Source of the DNA: a candidate division WOR-3 bacterium
GTDB taxonomy: Bacteria; Hydrothermota; Hydrothermia; Hydrothermales; JAJRUZ01
DNA length: 64,000 nucleotides
Direction: 5' to 3'
Assembly (NCBI GenBank): GCA_039804025.1
Contig: JBDRZP010000006.1
Coordinates: 1-64,000 of the forward strand
Numbering within the stretch: the first letter of the stretch is position 1; the number at the start of each line of letters is the position of its first letter. A program made the position numbers and the translations under genes. Below the pieces are notes generated by a model. That model was not told where the DNA came from. It ran no database searches and saw only the letters and a list, made by a program, of their open reading frames with translations. Positions 1-8,504 of this stretch are shown one piece after another.

Positions 1-334
1 TATAAAAACTAAAAGTAAAAGGAATAGATAAAACCAATAAAATAAGCGGAAATTTGCTCTCTTCATTAAAATACTTTTTATAAAAACCTCTAACCACAAA
101 AAGAGTCAATAAAAAAATTAAAGAATTAAAAATATATGTAAACAAAATAAAAAGATCCTTATTCCTAAAACTCAATATATACAAAAAAGCATAAATAAAG
201 GGATAAAAATAACCTGTTGGAAAATTAGAAACTCCCTCATCAGGATTCAACCTAAAAAAATAACCCTGAGCTATCCTTACACAATAAATCGCCTCCGAAT
301 ATAAATCCAATGTCAAAAAAGGAAAAGATACCAT
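1..334 (-). CDS. Second, partial copy of membrane glycosyltransferase-like gene (runs off window)
   Basis: An ATG at 334 opens a frame that runs off the left edge. It encodes the same first ~111 residues as the gene at 340-1731, with one amino-acid change (Phe to Ser, from the single mismatch at position 27). It begins 6 bases after the stop of the full gene. Unlike that gene it has no promoter and no GGGAGG ribosome site upstream, because the duplicated block ends 11 bases before the ATG. It may be the second member of a tandem gene duplication, a decaying copy, or an assembly artefact at a contig end. Coding content past the edge is unknown. Confidence 0.6.
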   Translation of the reverse strand, partial: MVSFPFLTLDLYSEAIYCVRIAQGYFFRLNPDEGVSNFPTGYFYPFIYAFLYILSFRNKDLFILFTYIFNSLIFLLTLFVVRGFYKKYFNEESKFPLILLVLSIPFTFSFY

Positions 335-345
335 AAAAATTAATC
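1..345. repeat. Direct repeat copy 1 (with 1398-1742)
   Basis: This block matches 1398-1742 base for base at a constant offset of 1397, except position 27 (G here, A at 1424). The match stops after 345: the next bases differ (T at 346, C at 1743). The left end is cut by the window edge, so the repeat may be longer. It covers the 5' part of the minus-strand membrane gene plus 11 bases upstream of its ATG. Confidence 0.95.
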
Positions 346-1731
346 TCTGATTTTTCTCTTGAGCAAGAGATAATCAATTCCTTTATAGTTTTCTTTCCAA
401 ATGGTATCAGGAAATATATCAGGGATTATTTCTTTAAAAACAAATCCTATATTTTCACCATAAAAATAATTTGCATTCCTATAATGGGTATTTAACAATT
501 CCACATAAATGTTTTTTACCATCTTTCTATCAACAAAATTTTTAATCTTTTTTGCAAATAAAGAATTAAAATCCGGAGCAATAGATCTTATTTTCAGTCT
601 ATCCATATTATAAAAAAAGAAGAAGGAATCAGTATAAATAAGAACTTCACTTTTATCAGGAATCATAGAACCTACTTTTAAAGCATTAATTCTCCAAATC
701 TTTGCAGTTTCAATTTGATCCTTTAAACTACCCACAAATGGAATCCATAAAACCAAAAAATAAAATAAATAAATATAAGGCAAAAAAAACTTTATATATC
801 TTAACCCCCTATAAAAAAATAATATCAAAATAGGATAAAAATAAGCAATATGCCTTGAAAAATGAAGACCGGTAAAAATTGTAAAACTATCAAGAAAAAG
901 AATTAAAAGAAAAGGAATAAATAAAAAAGTTTTTAAAAAATCTCTTTCTCTAAAAAGATAAAACATGACAAAAAAAAGAAAAAAAGGGGGGTAAATTATA
1001 TTATAAAAATTCTCAGAAATTTTTATATCCAAAATAGGAAAACCAAAAAAAATCCCTATGAAATGCTTAAAAAAAGTTTTGAAAGCTGTAATCAAGGCAA
1101 TATTAAATTTCATATTAAAAAAAACACTTTGCCCCCTTAGCGAAATAGTTATTAAATAACCTGTTAAAATTTTATTTAAGATAAAAGGCAAAAAAGAAAC
1201 TAAAAAAATTATTACAACATCCTTATTTAATTTTCTTTTTTTAAAAAAATTGTAAAAAAAATAAAAAAGAAAAAGAATTACCCCCTCATTTCTTGTGAAA
1301 ATTAATAATAAATAAAAAAACAAAAACAAACTAAATCTCTCAACAAAATAAAGAGCAAGATAAAAGAAAAGAGTATATAAAGGAAAATTTAAAGTAGTAT
1401 AAAAACTAAAAGTAAAAGGAATAAATAAAACCAATAAAATAAGCGGAAATTTGCTCTCTTCATTAAAATACTTTTTATAAAAACCTCTAACCACAAAAAG
1501 AGTCAATAAAAAAATTAAAGAATTAAAAATATATGTAAACAAAATAAAAAGATCCTTATTCCTAAAACTCAATATATACAAAAAAGCATAAATAAAGGGA
1601 TAAAAATAACCTGTTGGAAAATTAGAAACTCCCTCATCAGGATTCAACCTAAAAAAATAACCCTGAGCTATCCTTACACAATAAATCGCCTCCGAATATA
1701 AATCCAATGTCAAAAAAGGAAAAGATACCAT
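340..1731 (-). CDS. Polytopic membrane protein, GT-C glycosyltransferase-like
   Basis: The 463-residue protein has roughly ten hydrophobic helices through residue ~350, followed by a soluble C-terminal part. That plan (multi-spanning core, short acidic loop near the N terminus, periplasmic tail) fits lipid-linked-sugar glycosyltransferases of the GT-C/PMT type, but no decisive motif is seen and the substrate is unknown. The start at 1731 is supported by a GGGAGG 9-14 bases upstream and by a promoter at 1755-1782. The stop codon lies inside the bases shared with the duplicated block, so the C-terminal end may itself have been created by the duplication joint. Confidence 0.75.
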   Translation of the reverse strand: MVSFPFLTLDLYSEAIYCVRIAQGYFFRLNPDEGVSNFPTGYFYPFIYAFLYILSFRNKDLFILFTYIFNSLIFLLTLFVVRGFYKKYFNEESKFPLILLVLFIPFTFSFYTTLNFPLYTLFFYLALYFVERFSLFLFFYLLLIFTRNEGVILFLFYFFYNFFKKRKLNKDVVIIFLVSFLPFILNKILTGYLITISLRGQSVFFNMKFNIALITAFKTFFKHFIGIFFGFPILDIKISENFYNIIYPPFFLFFVMFYLFRERDFLKTFLFIPFLLILFLDSFTIFTGLHFSRHIAYFYPILILFFYRGLRYIKFFLPYIYLFYFLVLWIPFVGSLKDQIETAKIWRINALKVGSMIPDKSEVLIYTDSFFFFYNMDRLKIRSIAPDFNSLFAKKIKNFVDRKMVKNIYVELLNTHYRNANYFYGENIGFVFKEIIPDIFPDTIWKENYKGIDYLLLKRKIRD

Positions 1732-1742
1732 AAAAATTAATC
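1398..1742. repeat. Direct repeat copy 2 (with 1-345)
   Basis: This is the second copy of the 345-base direct repeat, with one mismatch (A at 1424 against G at 27). It ends just before the GGGAGG ribosome site of the full gene, so that site and the promoter are not duplicated. Confidence 0.95.
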
Positions 1743-1754
1743 CTCCCTTTTAAA

Positions 1755-1782
1755 ATTATAAGACAAGGCTATAATTCTACAA
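1755..1782 (-). promoter_or_regulatory. Sigma70-type promoter for 340-1731
   Basis: On the minus strand TTGTAG and TATAAT are separated by 16 bases, and the GGGAGG ribosome site follows about 7 bases after the -10 box. The match is by eye. Confidence 0.5.
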
Positions 1783-1858
1783 CTTAAATTCTAAATAATA
1801 ATCGCATAAAAATTCAACTTATTTATTAAATCAGCTTTTCAATCTTTCTGAAAATTAT

Positions 1859-1888
1859 TTGATCTTTACAATTATTTTATTTTAATAT
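1859..1888 (+). promoter_or_regulatory. Candidate promoter for short folE
   Basis: TTGATC and TAATAT are 18 bases apart. The start site would be near 1895, giving a leader of ~14 bases without a Shine-Dalgarno before the ATG at 1909. If used, it fixes the shortened folE start, since the missing N-terminal part would lie upstream of the promoter. Confidence 0.4.
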
Positions 1889-1908
1889 TCTATACTGAAA
1901 TTCATCAG

Positions 1909-2274
1909 ATGGTTATTGTTAAGGATATTGATTTTGCCAGTTTATGTGAGCATCACCTGATTCCCTTTTTTGGAAAAATTCACATAGGCTTTATTCCTGA
2001 AAAAAAACTTATTGGTCTTTCAAAAATTCCAAGAATTGTTGAGGTATTTTCAAAGAGATTACAGGTTCAGGAGAGATTAACTGACCAGATTGCTGATTTT
2101 CTTTTTAAAAAAATTGAACCCAAAGGTTTTGGAATAGTTGTTGATGCTACTCATTTATGCACAGTTATAAGGGGAGTTAAAAACAAAAGTGCAAAACTCA
2201 TAACAAGTAAAATGCTTGGAAATTTTAAGGAATCAGAAATTAAAAATGAATTTTTGAATGCGATTAAAGGGTAG
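1909..2274 (+). CDS. folE: GTP cyclohydrolase I, N-terminally shortened
   Basis: FolE converts GTP to 7,8-dihydroneopterin triphosphate, the precursor of folate and of queuosine. The 121 residues match the C-terminal half of the family: CEHH at 13-16 and HLC at 82-84 supply the zinc ligands (Cys13, His16, Cys84) and catalytic histidines. The Cys-to-Cys distance of 71 equals that of the E. coli enzyme (110 to 181). However, about 60-95 residues that normally precede CEHH are absent. In frame, the sequence is open only back to a TGA at 1849, and no FolE-like N terminus is seen in any frame upstream. A promoter-like element sits directly before the ATG. It could be a broken gene or a real short form; QueD and QueE at 58-59 kb use its product. 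Confidence 0.8.
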   Translation: MVIVKDIDFASLCEHHLIPFFGKIHIGFIPEKKLIGLSKIPRIVEVFSKRLQVQERLTDQIADFLFKKIEPKGFGIVVDATHLCTVIRGVKNKSAKLITSKMLGNFKESEIKNEFLNAIKG

Positions 2275-3655
2275 CTTTTTATTTCTATCATTTATTTTTT
2301 TAATATCAGTTTATAAAGCAAGTAAAGTTGAAGCATGTCCTGACTTTTATTGGTATTTAATGGATGGAAAATATTTTGTTGAAAATAATAAATTACCTCA
2401 AAATGATTATATCTTTTTACCTTCAGAAGAGTGGATTGCTCATTCTCTATATTTTGAAGCTTTACTTTATTTAGTTTATAAAAAGTTTGGTAATAAGGGT
2501 ATATATTTTTTAAAAAATTTTTTATTAAGTTTCATATTTTTCTTAATTATTTATTTAATTAAAAGAAAAACTGAAGTTATTTTGAATTTTTTAATTATAT
2601 ATATCCCTATTTATACCTTATTTTTCTGGGGAACTACGTTAAGACCTCATTTTTTTACATACCTATCAACTATTCTAATTTTATTAATCATTGAAAAAGA
2701 AATTTATTTTTTTACCATCCCTGTTTTAATTTTTTTTTCTTTATTTCACGCAGGTATAATAGCACCAATAGGAATTTGTGTTATATATTTACTAAATCTT
2801 TTGATTAAGAAAAATTTTAAAAAAACAATAATTTTATTTATCTACATAATTTTAAGCATAATTTTAATAATAATTTTTAATCCTTATCATATTAAATATT
2901 TTGAATATATATACAAAGCATTAACAGAGAAAATAGTTATATGGTCAAAGTACATAACAGAATGGGAGACAATTTTGATTCCAATATTTGTTGAAAAAAA
3001 TTTTTATTATATAATTTCCTTTATTTTTATTTTATCTTTCATTTCAATATTTTTAATTTCACCATTAAAAAAAGAGTTTTATCATACTCTTTTAATAATT
3101 CTATTCTTTTATTTTTCTTTGAAACATGTAAGGAATATTCCTCTTTTTGCAATAATTTCAGCCTTTATAGTCCCTTCCCACTTTAACAAAATATCAAAAT
3201 TTAAATTAAAATTTGATTTTTTTGAAAATAAAATATTTTTGAAAATTTTTCTATTAATTATAAACATATTTTTAGTGATAAAAATTTTTTTACAGGAAAA
3301 GAAAATCGTAATTGATGAAAATTTTTTTTCTGTAAAAGCAGTTTATTTTCTAAAAAATAACAGAGAAGGCGGTAACATATTATGTCCTTCTGACAGGGGA
3401 GGATTTGTTGAATATTTTCTTTATCCGGATTTTAAAGTCTCTCTTGATGGTAGATTAAGTGTAAAAACATATGTTCTTGAAGAATTTTTCAAATTCTGGA
3501 ATCTTGAAATTGACCCTGAAACTTATATAAAAAAATATAAACCTAACTTTATATTAACTGAAAACAAAATGATTTTAACTAAAAAACTTCTTTCAATACC
3601 TTACCTTAAAGTAATTTATAAGGACAAAAATTTTACTATTTTTGAATTGAAATAA
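2258..3655 (+). CDS. Polytopic membrane protein with soluble C-terminal domain
   Basis: The 465-residue protein begins inside the end of folE (17-base overlap), has about ten hydrophobic segments and ends in a soluble domain of ~110 residues. Near residues 30-60 a stretch of the form D-W-L-G-IP-D-W-H-E resembles the first extracytoplasmic loop of GT-C/PMT-like membrane glycosyltransferases. A DRGG motif in the tail and a following LDGR are also typical of that family of uncharacterised proteins. The substrate cannot be told. There is no Shine-Dalgarno before the ATG, so translation is probably coupled to folE. Confidence 0.7.
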   Translation: MRLKGSFLFLSFIFLISVYKASKVEACPDFYWYLMDGKYFVENNKLPQNDYIFLPSEEWIAHSLYFEALLYLVYKKFGNKGIYFLKNFLLSFIFFLIIYLIKRKTEVILNFLIIYIPIYTLFFWGTTLRPHFFTYLSTILILLIIEKEIYFFTIPVLIFFSLFHAGIIAPIGICVIYLLNLLIKKNFKKTIILFIYIILSIILIIIFNPYHIKYFEYIYKALTEKIVIWSKYITEWETILIPIFVEKNFYYIISFIFILSFISIFLISPLKKEFYHTLLIILFFYFSLKHVRNIPLFAIISAFIVPSHFNKISKFKLKFDFFENKIFLKIFLLIINIFLVIKIFLQEKKIVIDENFFSVKAVYFLKNNREGGNILCPSDRGGFVEYFLYPDFKVSLDGRLSVKTYVLEEFFKFWNLEIDPETYIKKYKPNFILTENKMILTKKLLSIPYLKVIYKDKNFTIFELK

Positions 3656-3675
3656 AAAGAAATATTTCGTAAAAT
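3647..3675 (+). promoter_or_regulatory. Sigma70-type promoter for 3704-5665
   Basis: TTGAAA and TAAAAT are 17 bases apart, overlapping the stop codon of the preceding gene. The expected start near 3682 leaves a short leader containing AAGGAGG. Confidence 0.55.
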
Positions 3676-3703
3676 AAAGAATAATCAATAAGGAGGTAAA
3701 AGT

Positions 3704-5665
3704 ATGCAAATTTTATTTTTCTTTCTATTTAATATAACCCCAATTTCTTACTGGACAGCTGGTAATTCAAGGCTTATTTTAAAAAAAGACACACTTTTAT
3801 ATCTTGCTTCAGGTGGGACTGTTTTAACATACAGATTTGGGACAGGTATACCACAATTTAAAAAAGAAATAGCACTTGAGGGTACAATTTTTGATATTGA
3901 CTTCATAGGTGATACAGTTTTTCTTTCAGGTGAGTTTGGAATCAGAATTTTGAACATTCAAAATCTAAATAATCCACAACTTATTGGAAGCTATTCCAAA
4001 AAGGAAATAAGGTCTTACGAAAACTTCTTCCCTTATGGTTATGGTGTATCTTCTGGGAAAATAAAAATTTTTAATCTAAATACACAGAATCCACCTGAAA
4101 CTTTATATACTTATTCATTACCTTCCTATATAAACAGAATAAAAATATTTTCTAATCTGGGTTTTGCTGTTTCAGGTGATACTATTTATATATTAAATTT
4201 ACAAGATCCTCTTTCACCCTCAGTTTATAGCAAATTAAAAACATCCCTATTTTTCCAGGATGTTTATAAAAGAAATGATTCTCTCTTTGTTGTAGCAGGT
4301 GATTCTTTTAAAATCTTTAGAATTCAAAACCCTTCAGCACCCCAGTATTTATACGGATTTCAAACAAATGGATTTGGACAAAATTTTGAACTTTTTGGAA
4401 ATAATTTAATAGTTGCCCTTTCTTTCTCTGGAGTTGCTACTTACAATTTCACAAACGGAAATGAATTGGCACATAATTACTCTTTTTCTAACTGTGTTTC
4501 TCTAACAAAATCAGGATCTTATGTTTATGCTGCTGACCTTGATCTTGGTCTTATCACCCTTTCTTATCCAACCCTTTTAACCCTTGATACTTTTTCAACT
4601 CCTCAGATTACATACAGAACCAAAGTAATTTCCGATTCCATCCTTGTGTTGGCATCAGGTTTAGGTGGAGTTTTCTTTTTAAATATAAAGGATAAGCAAA
4701 AACCACTTTATATAAACTCAATTGAAACATCCGGAACATCTTTTGATATTGAAGTATATGGAGATACTTTACTTTATGTTGCAGATGGTATTGAGGGAGT
4801 TAAAGTTTTTAAAATTAAAAATATTTATTCGCCAGTTCAAACAGGTTATACAACAGTCAATGGATATGCAAAATCTCTTTCCCTTAATTTCCCCTATCTC
4901 TATACAGCAAATGGTCCAGGATATGGTTTTTCTATTTTACATGTTGGTAATCCAACCAAGCCAAGAGAAATTGTTAATTATCCTACATCAGGGAGTGGAG
5001 AAGATGTGTTATTTTATCCTCCTAATTACCTTTTATTAGCAGATGGAAATTCAGGAACTAAAATTTTTGATATCTCAGATACAAACAATATTATCTTGAT
5101 AACAACTCTTTCTTCCTATGGTTTTGCACAATCTTTAAAGATAAATGGAAATAGTCTTGCCGTTGCAGAAGGATGGATCGGTGGACTTTCTTTATGGAAT
5201 ATCACAAATATAACAGCACCCCAATTTTACAGCAATTTTTCAACACCTGGTTTTGGATTTGATGTTGAGTTTATAAGACAGGATACTCTGATAGTTGCAG
5301 ATGGGCAAGGATACGGTTTAAGAAAAATTTCAATAAGTGACCCATATAACCCTTCAGAAACAGAATATAAAATCTTCTTTGGAGAACCAAGGGGTCTTTT
5401 TTATTTAAACGGATTCCTTTACACTTCTCTTGGTCCACTTGGAATAAGTATTGTTAATCCGCACATAACATACATATCAGAGGTAAGTTTTATTTCAACA
5501 AAAAATGAAAAAGAAAAAAGAATTGGGCTTTTATATTTACCTGAATTTTTAAAAGGAGAAAAAAATTCTTATGACCTTCTTGGAAGGAAGATATATGTAA
5601 AAAATTCTGGAATTTATATAATAAAAAAAGGAAAAACTCTTTATAAATTCATAAAGATTAAATGA
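3704..5665 (+). CDS. Secreted LVIVD-type beta-propeller protein with C-terminal sorting module
   Basis: The 653-residue protein has a short hydrophobic leader, then repeats of about 40-45 residues of the form ...V.GDTLYVADG..GV.VF.I.N...P..., the pattern of LVIVD-repeat propellers that form surface or extracellular scaffolds. The last ~30 residues (DLLGRK turn, a G-I-Y strand, a lysine-rich end) resemble type IX secretion sorting signals. A clear AAGGAGG lies before the ATG. The next gene, 34 bases downstream, carries the same kind of C-terminal module. No enzymatic motif is seen; a structural or adhesive role is inference. Confidence 0.75.
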   Translation: MQILFFFLFNITPISYWTAGNSRLILKKDTLLYLASGGTVLTYRFGTGIPQFKKEIALEGTIFDIDFIGDTVFLSGEFGIRILNIQNLNNPQLIGSYSKKEIRSYENFFPYGYGVSSGKIKIFNLNTQNPPETLYTYSLPSYINRIKIFSNLGFAVSGDTIYILNLQDPLSPSVYSKLKTSLFFQDVYKRNDSLFVVAGDSFKIFRIQNPSAPQYLYGFQTNGFGQNFELFGNNLIVALSFSGVATYNFTNGNELAHNYSFSNCVSLTKSGSYVYAADLDLGLITLSYPTLLTLDTFSTPQITYRTKVISDSILVLASGLGGVFFLNIKDKQKPLYINSIETSGTSFDIEVYGDTLLYVADGIEGVKVFKIKNIYSPVQTGYTTVNGYAKSLSLNFPYLYTANGPGYGFSILHVGNPTKPREIVNYPTSGSGEDVLFYPPNYLLLADGNSGTKIFDISDTNNIILITTLSSYGFAQSLKINGNSLAVAEGWIGGLSLWNITNITAPQFYSNFSTPGFGFDVEFIRQDTLIVADGQGYGLRKISISDPYNPSETEYKIFFGEPRGLFYLNGFLYTSLGPLGISIVNPHITYISEVSFISTKNEKEKRIGLLYLPEFLKGEKNSYDLLGRKIYVKNSGIYIIKKGKTLYKFIKIK

Positions 5666-5678
5666 GGTTCAAATCCTT
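5664..5678 (+). other. T-arm-like hairpin 1 (weak)
   Basis: AGG, loop TTCAAAT, CCT, with a G-T extension. It starts within the TGA stop of the upstream gene and precedes the GGGGG ribosome site of the next. The stem has only 3-4 pairs; it is listed because the loop is the same as in the stronger examples. Confidence 0.35.
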
Positions 5679-5699
5679 TTCATTATAAAGGGGGAAAAA

Positions 5700-7499
5700 A
5701 TGTTAAGTATTATACTTACAACCTTAACTTTATTGAGTGAGGGATTTGAAAATGGAGTAATACCTCCTAAATGGCATATCGGTAATGGAGGAAATTTAAC
5801 CTATTCCTGGAGAATAGCGCAATACGGCGAATATTTTCCTGTTGAACCACCACAGGAAGGCTCATATTATGTAGTATGTGATACAAACCATGTTATATAC
5901 CAAGATAGTCTTATAACACCTTCAATTGATGTTCCCTTTAACTCACAGGGTCTCAAACTTTACTATAATGTTTCTTTTATGAAGGATACCATAATAATAT
6001 CAAAGGGTGAAATAATAATAAGATCTTTTTCAGGTGGAACATGGGGACCTTGGACTGTATTAAAAACATACGGTGGTGATGGAAACCCTGTTTTTGAAAA
6101 TCAAATTGATTCTATAAATCTTCAAGCCTATGTTAGTTATGACAGTATTAAGATAGGTTTTGTTTATTCAAAACCAGCTCAGGATACAGGGTTTTTTATG
6201 ATTGATTTTATAAAGGTGGAAGCAAAACTTTCAGGAGATGTAGGAGCAAAAAGAATCTTATCACCACTTGAGTATTTTGAGCCAAATACACCAACACCTG
6301 TTATAATAGAATATGAAAATTTTTCAAATACTTCACAAAGTTTTTATGTTAAATCTGAAATAAGGGATAGTTCAACTAACGCAAGGGTTTATAGGGATAG
6401 TTCTTTTGTTAGTATAGGACCTTTAAAAAAGGATACAGTTCAATTAAATAACTTTACAGGTTCTCCTCAAAAAACTTATCGTATTTTAGCCTGGACACAA
6501 CTTTCAGGAGATCCTGACCCATCAAATGATACTGTTAAAGCTTATTCAACCACAAAGCCCTTTTTTGGAGCAATTATAAAGGAAATTCCTTTGCCGAGAA
6601 ATGACTCTGCTTTTCAAGATATTACCTTTAAAACTAATGAAAATAATATTTACATTGTTAATTCTCCAAGAGATACTGTTTTTGCAATTAATGAAAATGG
6701 AAACATACTTTCAAAGTATAAGTTAATAGATCTCTCCCAAGATTCAACTCAAGATAATCCCTTTGGAATATATTATGATATTGAAACAGGAACTTTTTAT
6801 ACAAGTCAGTTAGGAATAAGTGGAACCAATATAAATTGGTGTTATATAGTTCATTACAGTGCTAACTTCAACTTAATTGATAGTTTTAATCTTGTAGGAA
6901 AAGGGGTTGGATTAAGAATTTTTGCTCTTTCAAATGCTCAGGGTTCAAATTTATGTTTTGTTCACAGGGCTATTTTCCCTTCAAAATATAGGATTTACAA
7001 ACTTGATTTATTAAATGAACCAAGTCCAAAGATTGATTCAATTACCTTAACACAACCTCTTTATTTTATAGCAGGTGCACTTGAAGCAGTAAATGATACG
7101 ATTTTTATTTCGGCTGGATTAGGCTCAAATAAAATAAATCTCTTTACAAAATCCGGAAATATTCTTGGAGATAGAACCTTTGAGGACGAAGTAAGAGGAA
7201 TATGTGTTGAAAGGAAACAGATTGGCGAATATATAAATGCCTATGTAAATATCGGAGGATACAAGCTATATAAGATATCAACAGGATTAAAATGGGTTCA
7301 AAATATTAATGAAAAAAATGTAACTAACATAAGCCTTGCTGTTCCAACCTTTATAAAAGACATTAAGGATATAAGAAGCTCTCTCAAAAATCCAGAATTT
7401 TTTGATATTAGTGGCAGAAAATCAGAACCACTTAAGATTAATAAAATACTTTTTATTAAGGATAAAAATAAAACCCATAAGGTTATTTTAGTGAAATAA
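5700..7499 (+). CDS. Secreted protein with choice-of-anchor/adhesin-type domain and sorting module
   Basis: The 599-residue protein opens with a signal peptide, then a region starting E-G-F-E-N-G-x-x-P-x-x-W, the start typical of cleaved-adhesin / choice-of-anchor J beta-sandwich domains (about residues 14-175). A CARDB-like segment follows (~180-290), then a propeller-like half. The end has FDISGRK and a basic strand, as in the other sorted proteins here. AAAGGGGG precedes the ATG. It probably works at the cell surface or is released; ligand unknown. Its 3' end overlaps the convergent gene at 7483 by 17 bases. Confidence 0.75.
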   Translation: MLSIILTTLTLLSEGFENGVIPPKWHIGNGGNLTYSWRIAQYGEYFPVEPPQEGSYYVVCDTNHVIYQDSLITPSIDVPFNSQGLKLYYNVSFMKDTIIISKGEIIIRSFSGGTWGPWTVLKTYGGDGNPVFENQIDSINLQAYVSYDSIKIGFVYSKPAQDTGFFMIDFIKVEAKLSGDVGAKRILSPLEYFEPNTPTPVIIEYENFSNTSQSFYVKSEIRDSSTNARVYRDSSFVSIGPLKKDTVQLNNFTGSPQKTYRILAWTQLSGDPDPSNDTVKAYSTTKPFFGAIIKEIPLPRNDSAFQDITFKTNENNIYIVNSPRDTVFAINENGNILSKYKLIDLSQDSTQDNPFGIYYDIETGTFYTSQLGISGTNINWCYIVHYSANFNLIDSFNLVGKGVGLRIFALSNAQGSNLCFVHRAIFPSKYRIYKLDLLNEPSPKIDSITLTQPLYFIAGALEAVNDTIFISAGLGSNKINLFTKSGNILGDRTFEDEVRGICVERKQIGEYINAYVNIGGYKLYKISTGLKWVQNINEKNVTNISLAVPTFIKDIKDIRSSLKNPEFFDISGRKSEPLKINKILFIKDKNKTHKVILVK

Positions 7500-8445
7500 G
7501 TTCAAAAAGGGAATAATTCTCTTTCTTTTCAAGAAGGATAATATGGGGATAATTTAACCATTTCCCTTCAATTCCTTTTCTTTTAATTATTTCTTTTTGA
7601 CTTTTAATTTTATTTTTATGAATTTTCAATAAAAGAATTTTTTCAGGTATAAATTCTTCAGATAAGCTTAATAAGGCAAAGAGTGTATCCTTTTTCAAAA
7701 AGAAGGATGGTTTAATAATTATGTGATTTTCCGATTCAAAAAGAAGATTTAAATTTAATAAAGAGTCAATAATATAAACCTTTTCAGGCAATAGGTCATT
7801 ATCACTATCTGTTAAAAAAAATAGAAAATTATTTTCTTTATCCAATTCCAGAACTGTTTCTCTATCAAAAACAACTTTTTTATCTTCACCTTCTTTTATT
7901 TTGAATAGAGAATTAACTTTTCCCTCTTCTTTACCATGCAGAAAGAAAATATAAGAATTAAAAAAAACCGGAAAAATCCCTGTGGATATTTCTTTTTCTT
8001 TATCTTTACTTAAAAAAATTATTTTTCCCCTTTTATCTACTAATATACCTTTATTTTCTTTGTCTTCATAAAAATCAAATTTATAAAAAAAATAATTTTT
8101 TCTTTTTTCTTCAAAAATTTTATTTATTTTCCCATTTTTATAAAGAAAAATTTTTTTTAATTTTTTTGTTTTTTTATCCTTTAAATAATCATAAAGAGAA
8201 AAAAACAAAGTATCATTTTTTATTTTTATATCACCGATTCCATTTTTATCTCGATAAATTCTTTTTGTTTTAACCTTATTTTTTTTTAAATCAAATCTTA
8301 AAACTCTAAGCTCTTCAGCATATCGATCAAAATTTTTATCAATAGTATAGTAAATAATAAAACTATCTTTCTTTTGATGAATAAGCCAATTTTTAACAAT
8401 ACCCTTTTCTTTTAAAAAAACAATAGTAATTAAAAAGAAATACAT
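7483..8445 (-). CDS. Hypothetical exported protein, possible beta-propeller
   Basis: The 320 residues are lysine-rich with alternating hydrophobic strands and repeated motifs of the form D-T-L-F-x-L / N-F-L-F-F-L-T-D, suggesting a propeller. A short hydrophobic start could be a signal peptide. I do not recognise the family. The ATG follows directly after a GC-rich hairpin and T-tract (8455-8477) and has no Shine-Dalgarno. The gene converges on 5700-7499, overlapping it by 17 bases. Confidence 0.6.
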   Translation of the reverse strand: MYFFLITIVFLKEKGIVKNWLIHQKKDSFIIYYTIDKNFDRYAEELRVLRFDLKKNKVKTKRIYRDKNGIGDIKIKNDTLFFSLYDYLKDKKTKKLKKIFLYKNGKINKIFEEKRKNYFFYKFDFYEDKENKGILVDKRGKIIFLSKDKEKEISTGIFPVFFNSYIFFLHGKEEGKVNSLFKIKEGEDKKVVFDRETVLELDKENNFLFFLTDSDNDLLPEKVYIIDSLLNLNLLFESENHIIIKPSFFLKKDTLFALLSLSEEFIPEKILLLKIHKNKIKSQKEIIKRKGIEGKWLNYPHIILLEKKENYSLFELISLK

Positions 8446-8454
8446 AAAAAATAA

Positions 8455-8477
8455 AAGGGGGGAATTTAACCCCCCTT
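8455..8477 (-). terminator. Intrinsic terminator / hairpin with T-loop-like loop
   Basis: AAGGGGGG and CCCCCCTT form an 8-pair stem around the seven-base loop TTAAATT (minus strand), followed by TTTTATTTTTT. This looks like a rho-independent terminator for the lipoprotein gene at 8505-9173. The loop keeps T54, T55, A58 and T60 of the T-arm pattern seen elsewhere. The ATG of the next gene lies directly behind the T-tract. Confidence 0.7.
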
Positions 8478-8504
8478 ATAAATAAAAAAATTTAAGCCTT
8501 ACTC

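Noticed and set aside
4722-5039. Open frame of ~105 codons inside the LVIVD protein
   Set aside because: It overlaps a well-supported reading frame on the same strand, has no ribosome site, and its protein shows no domain.
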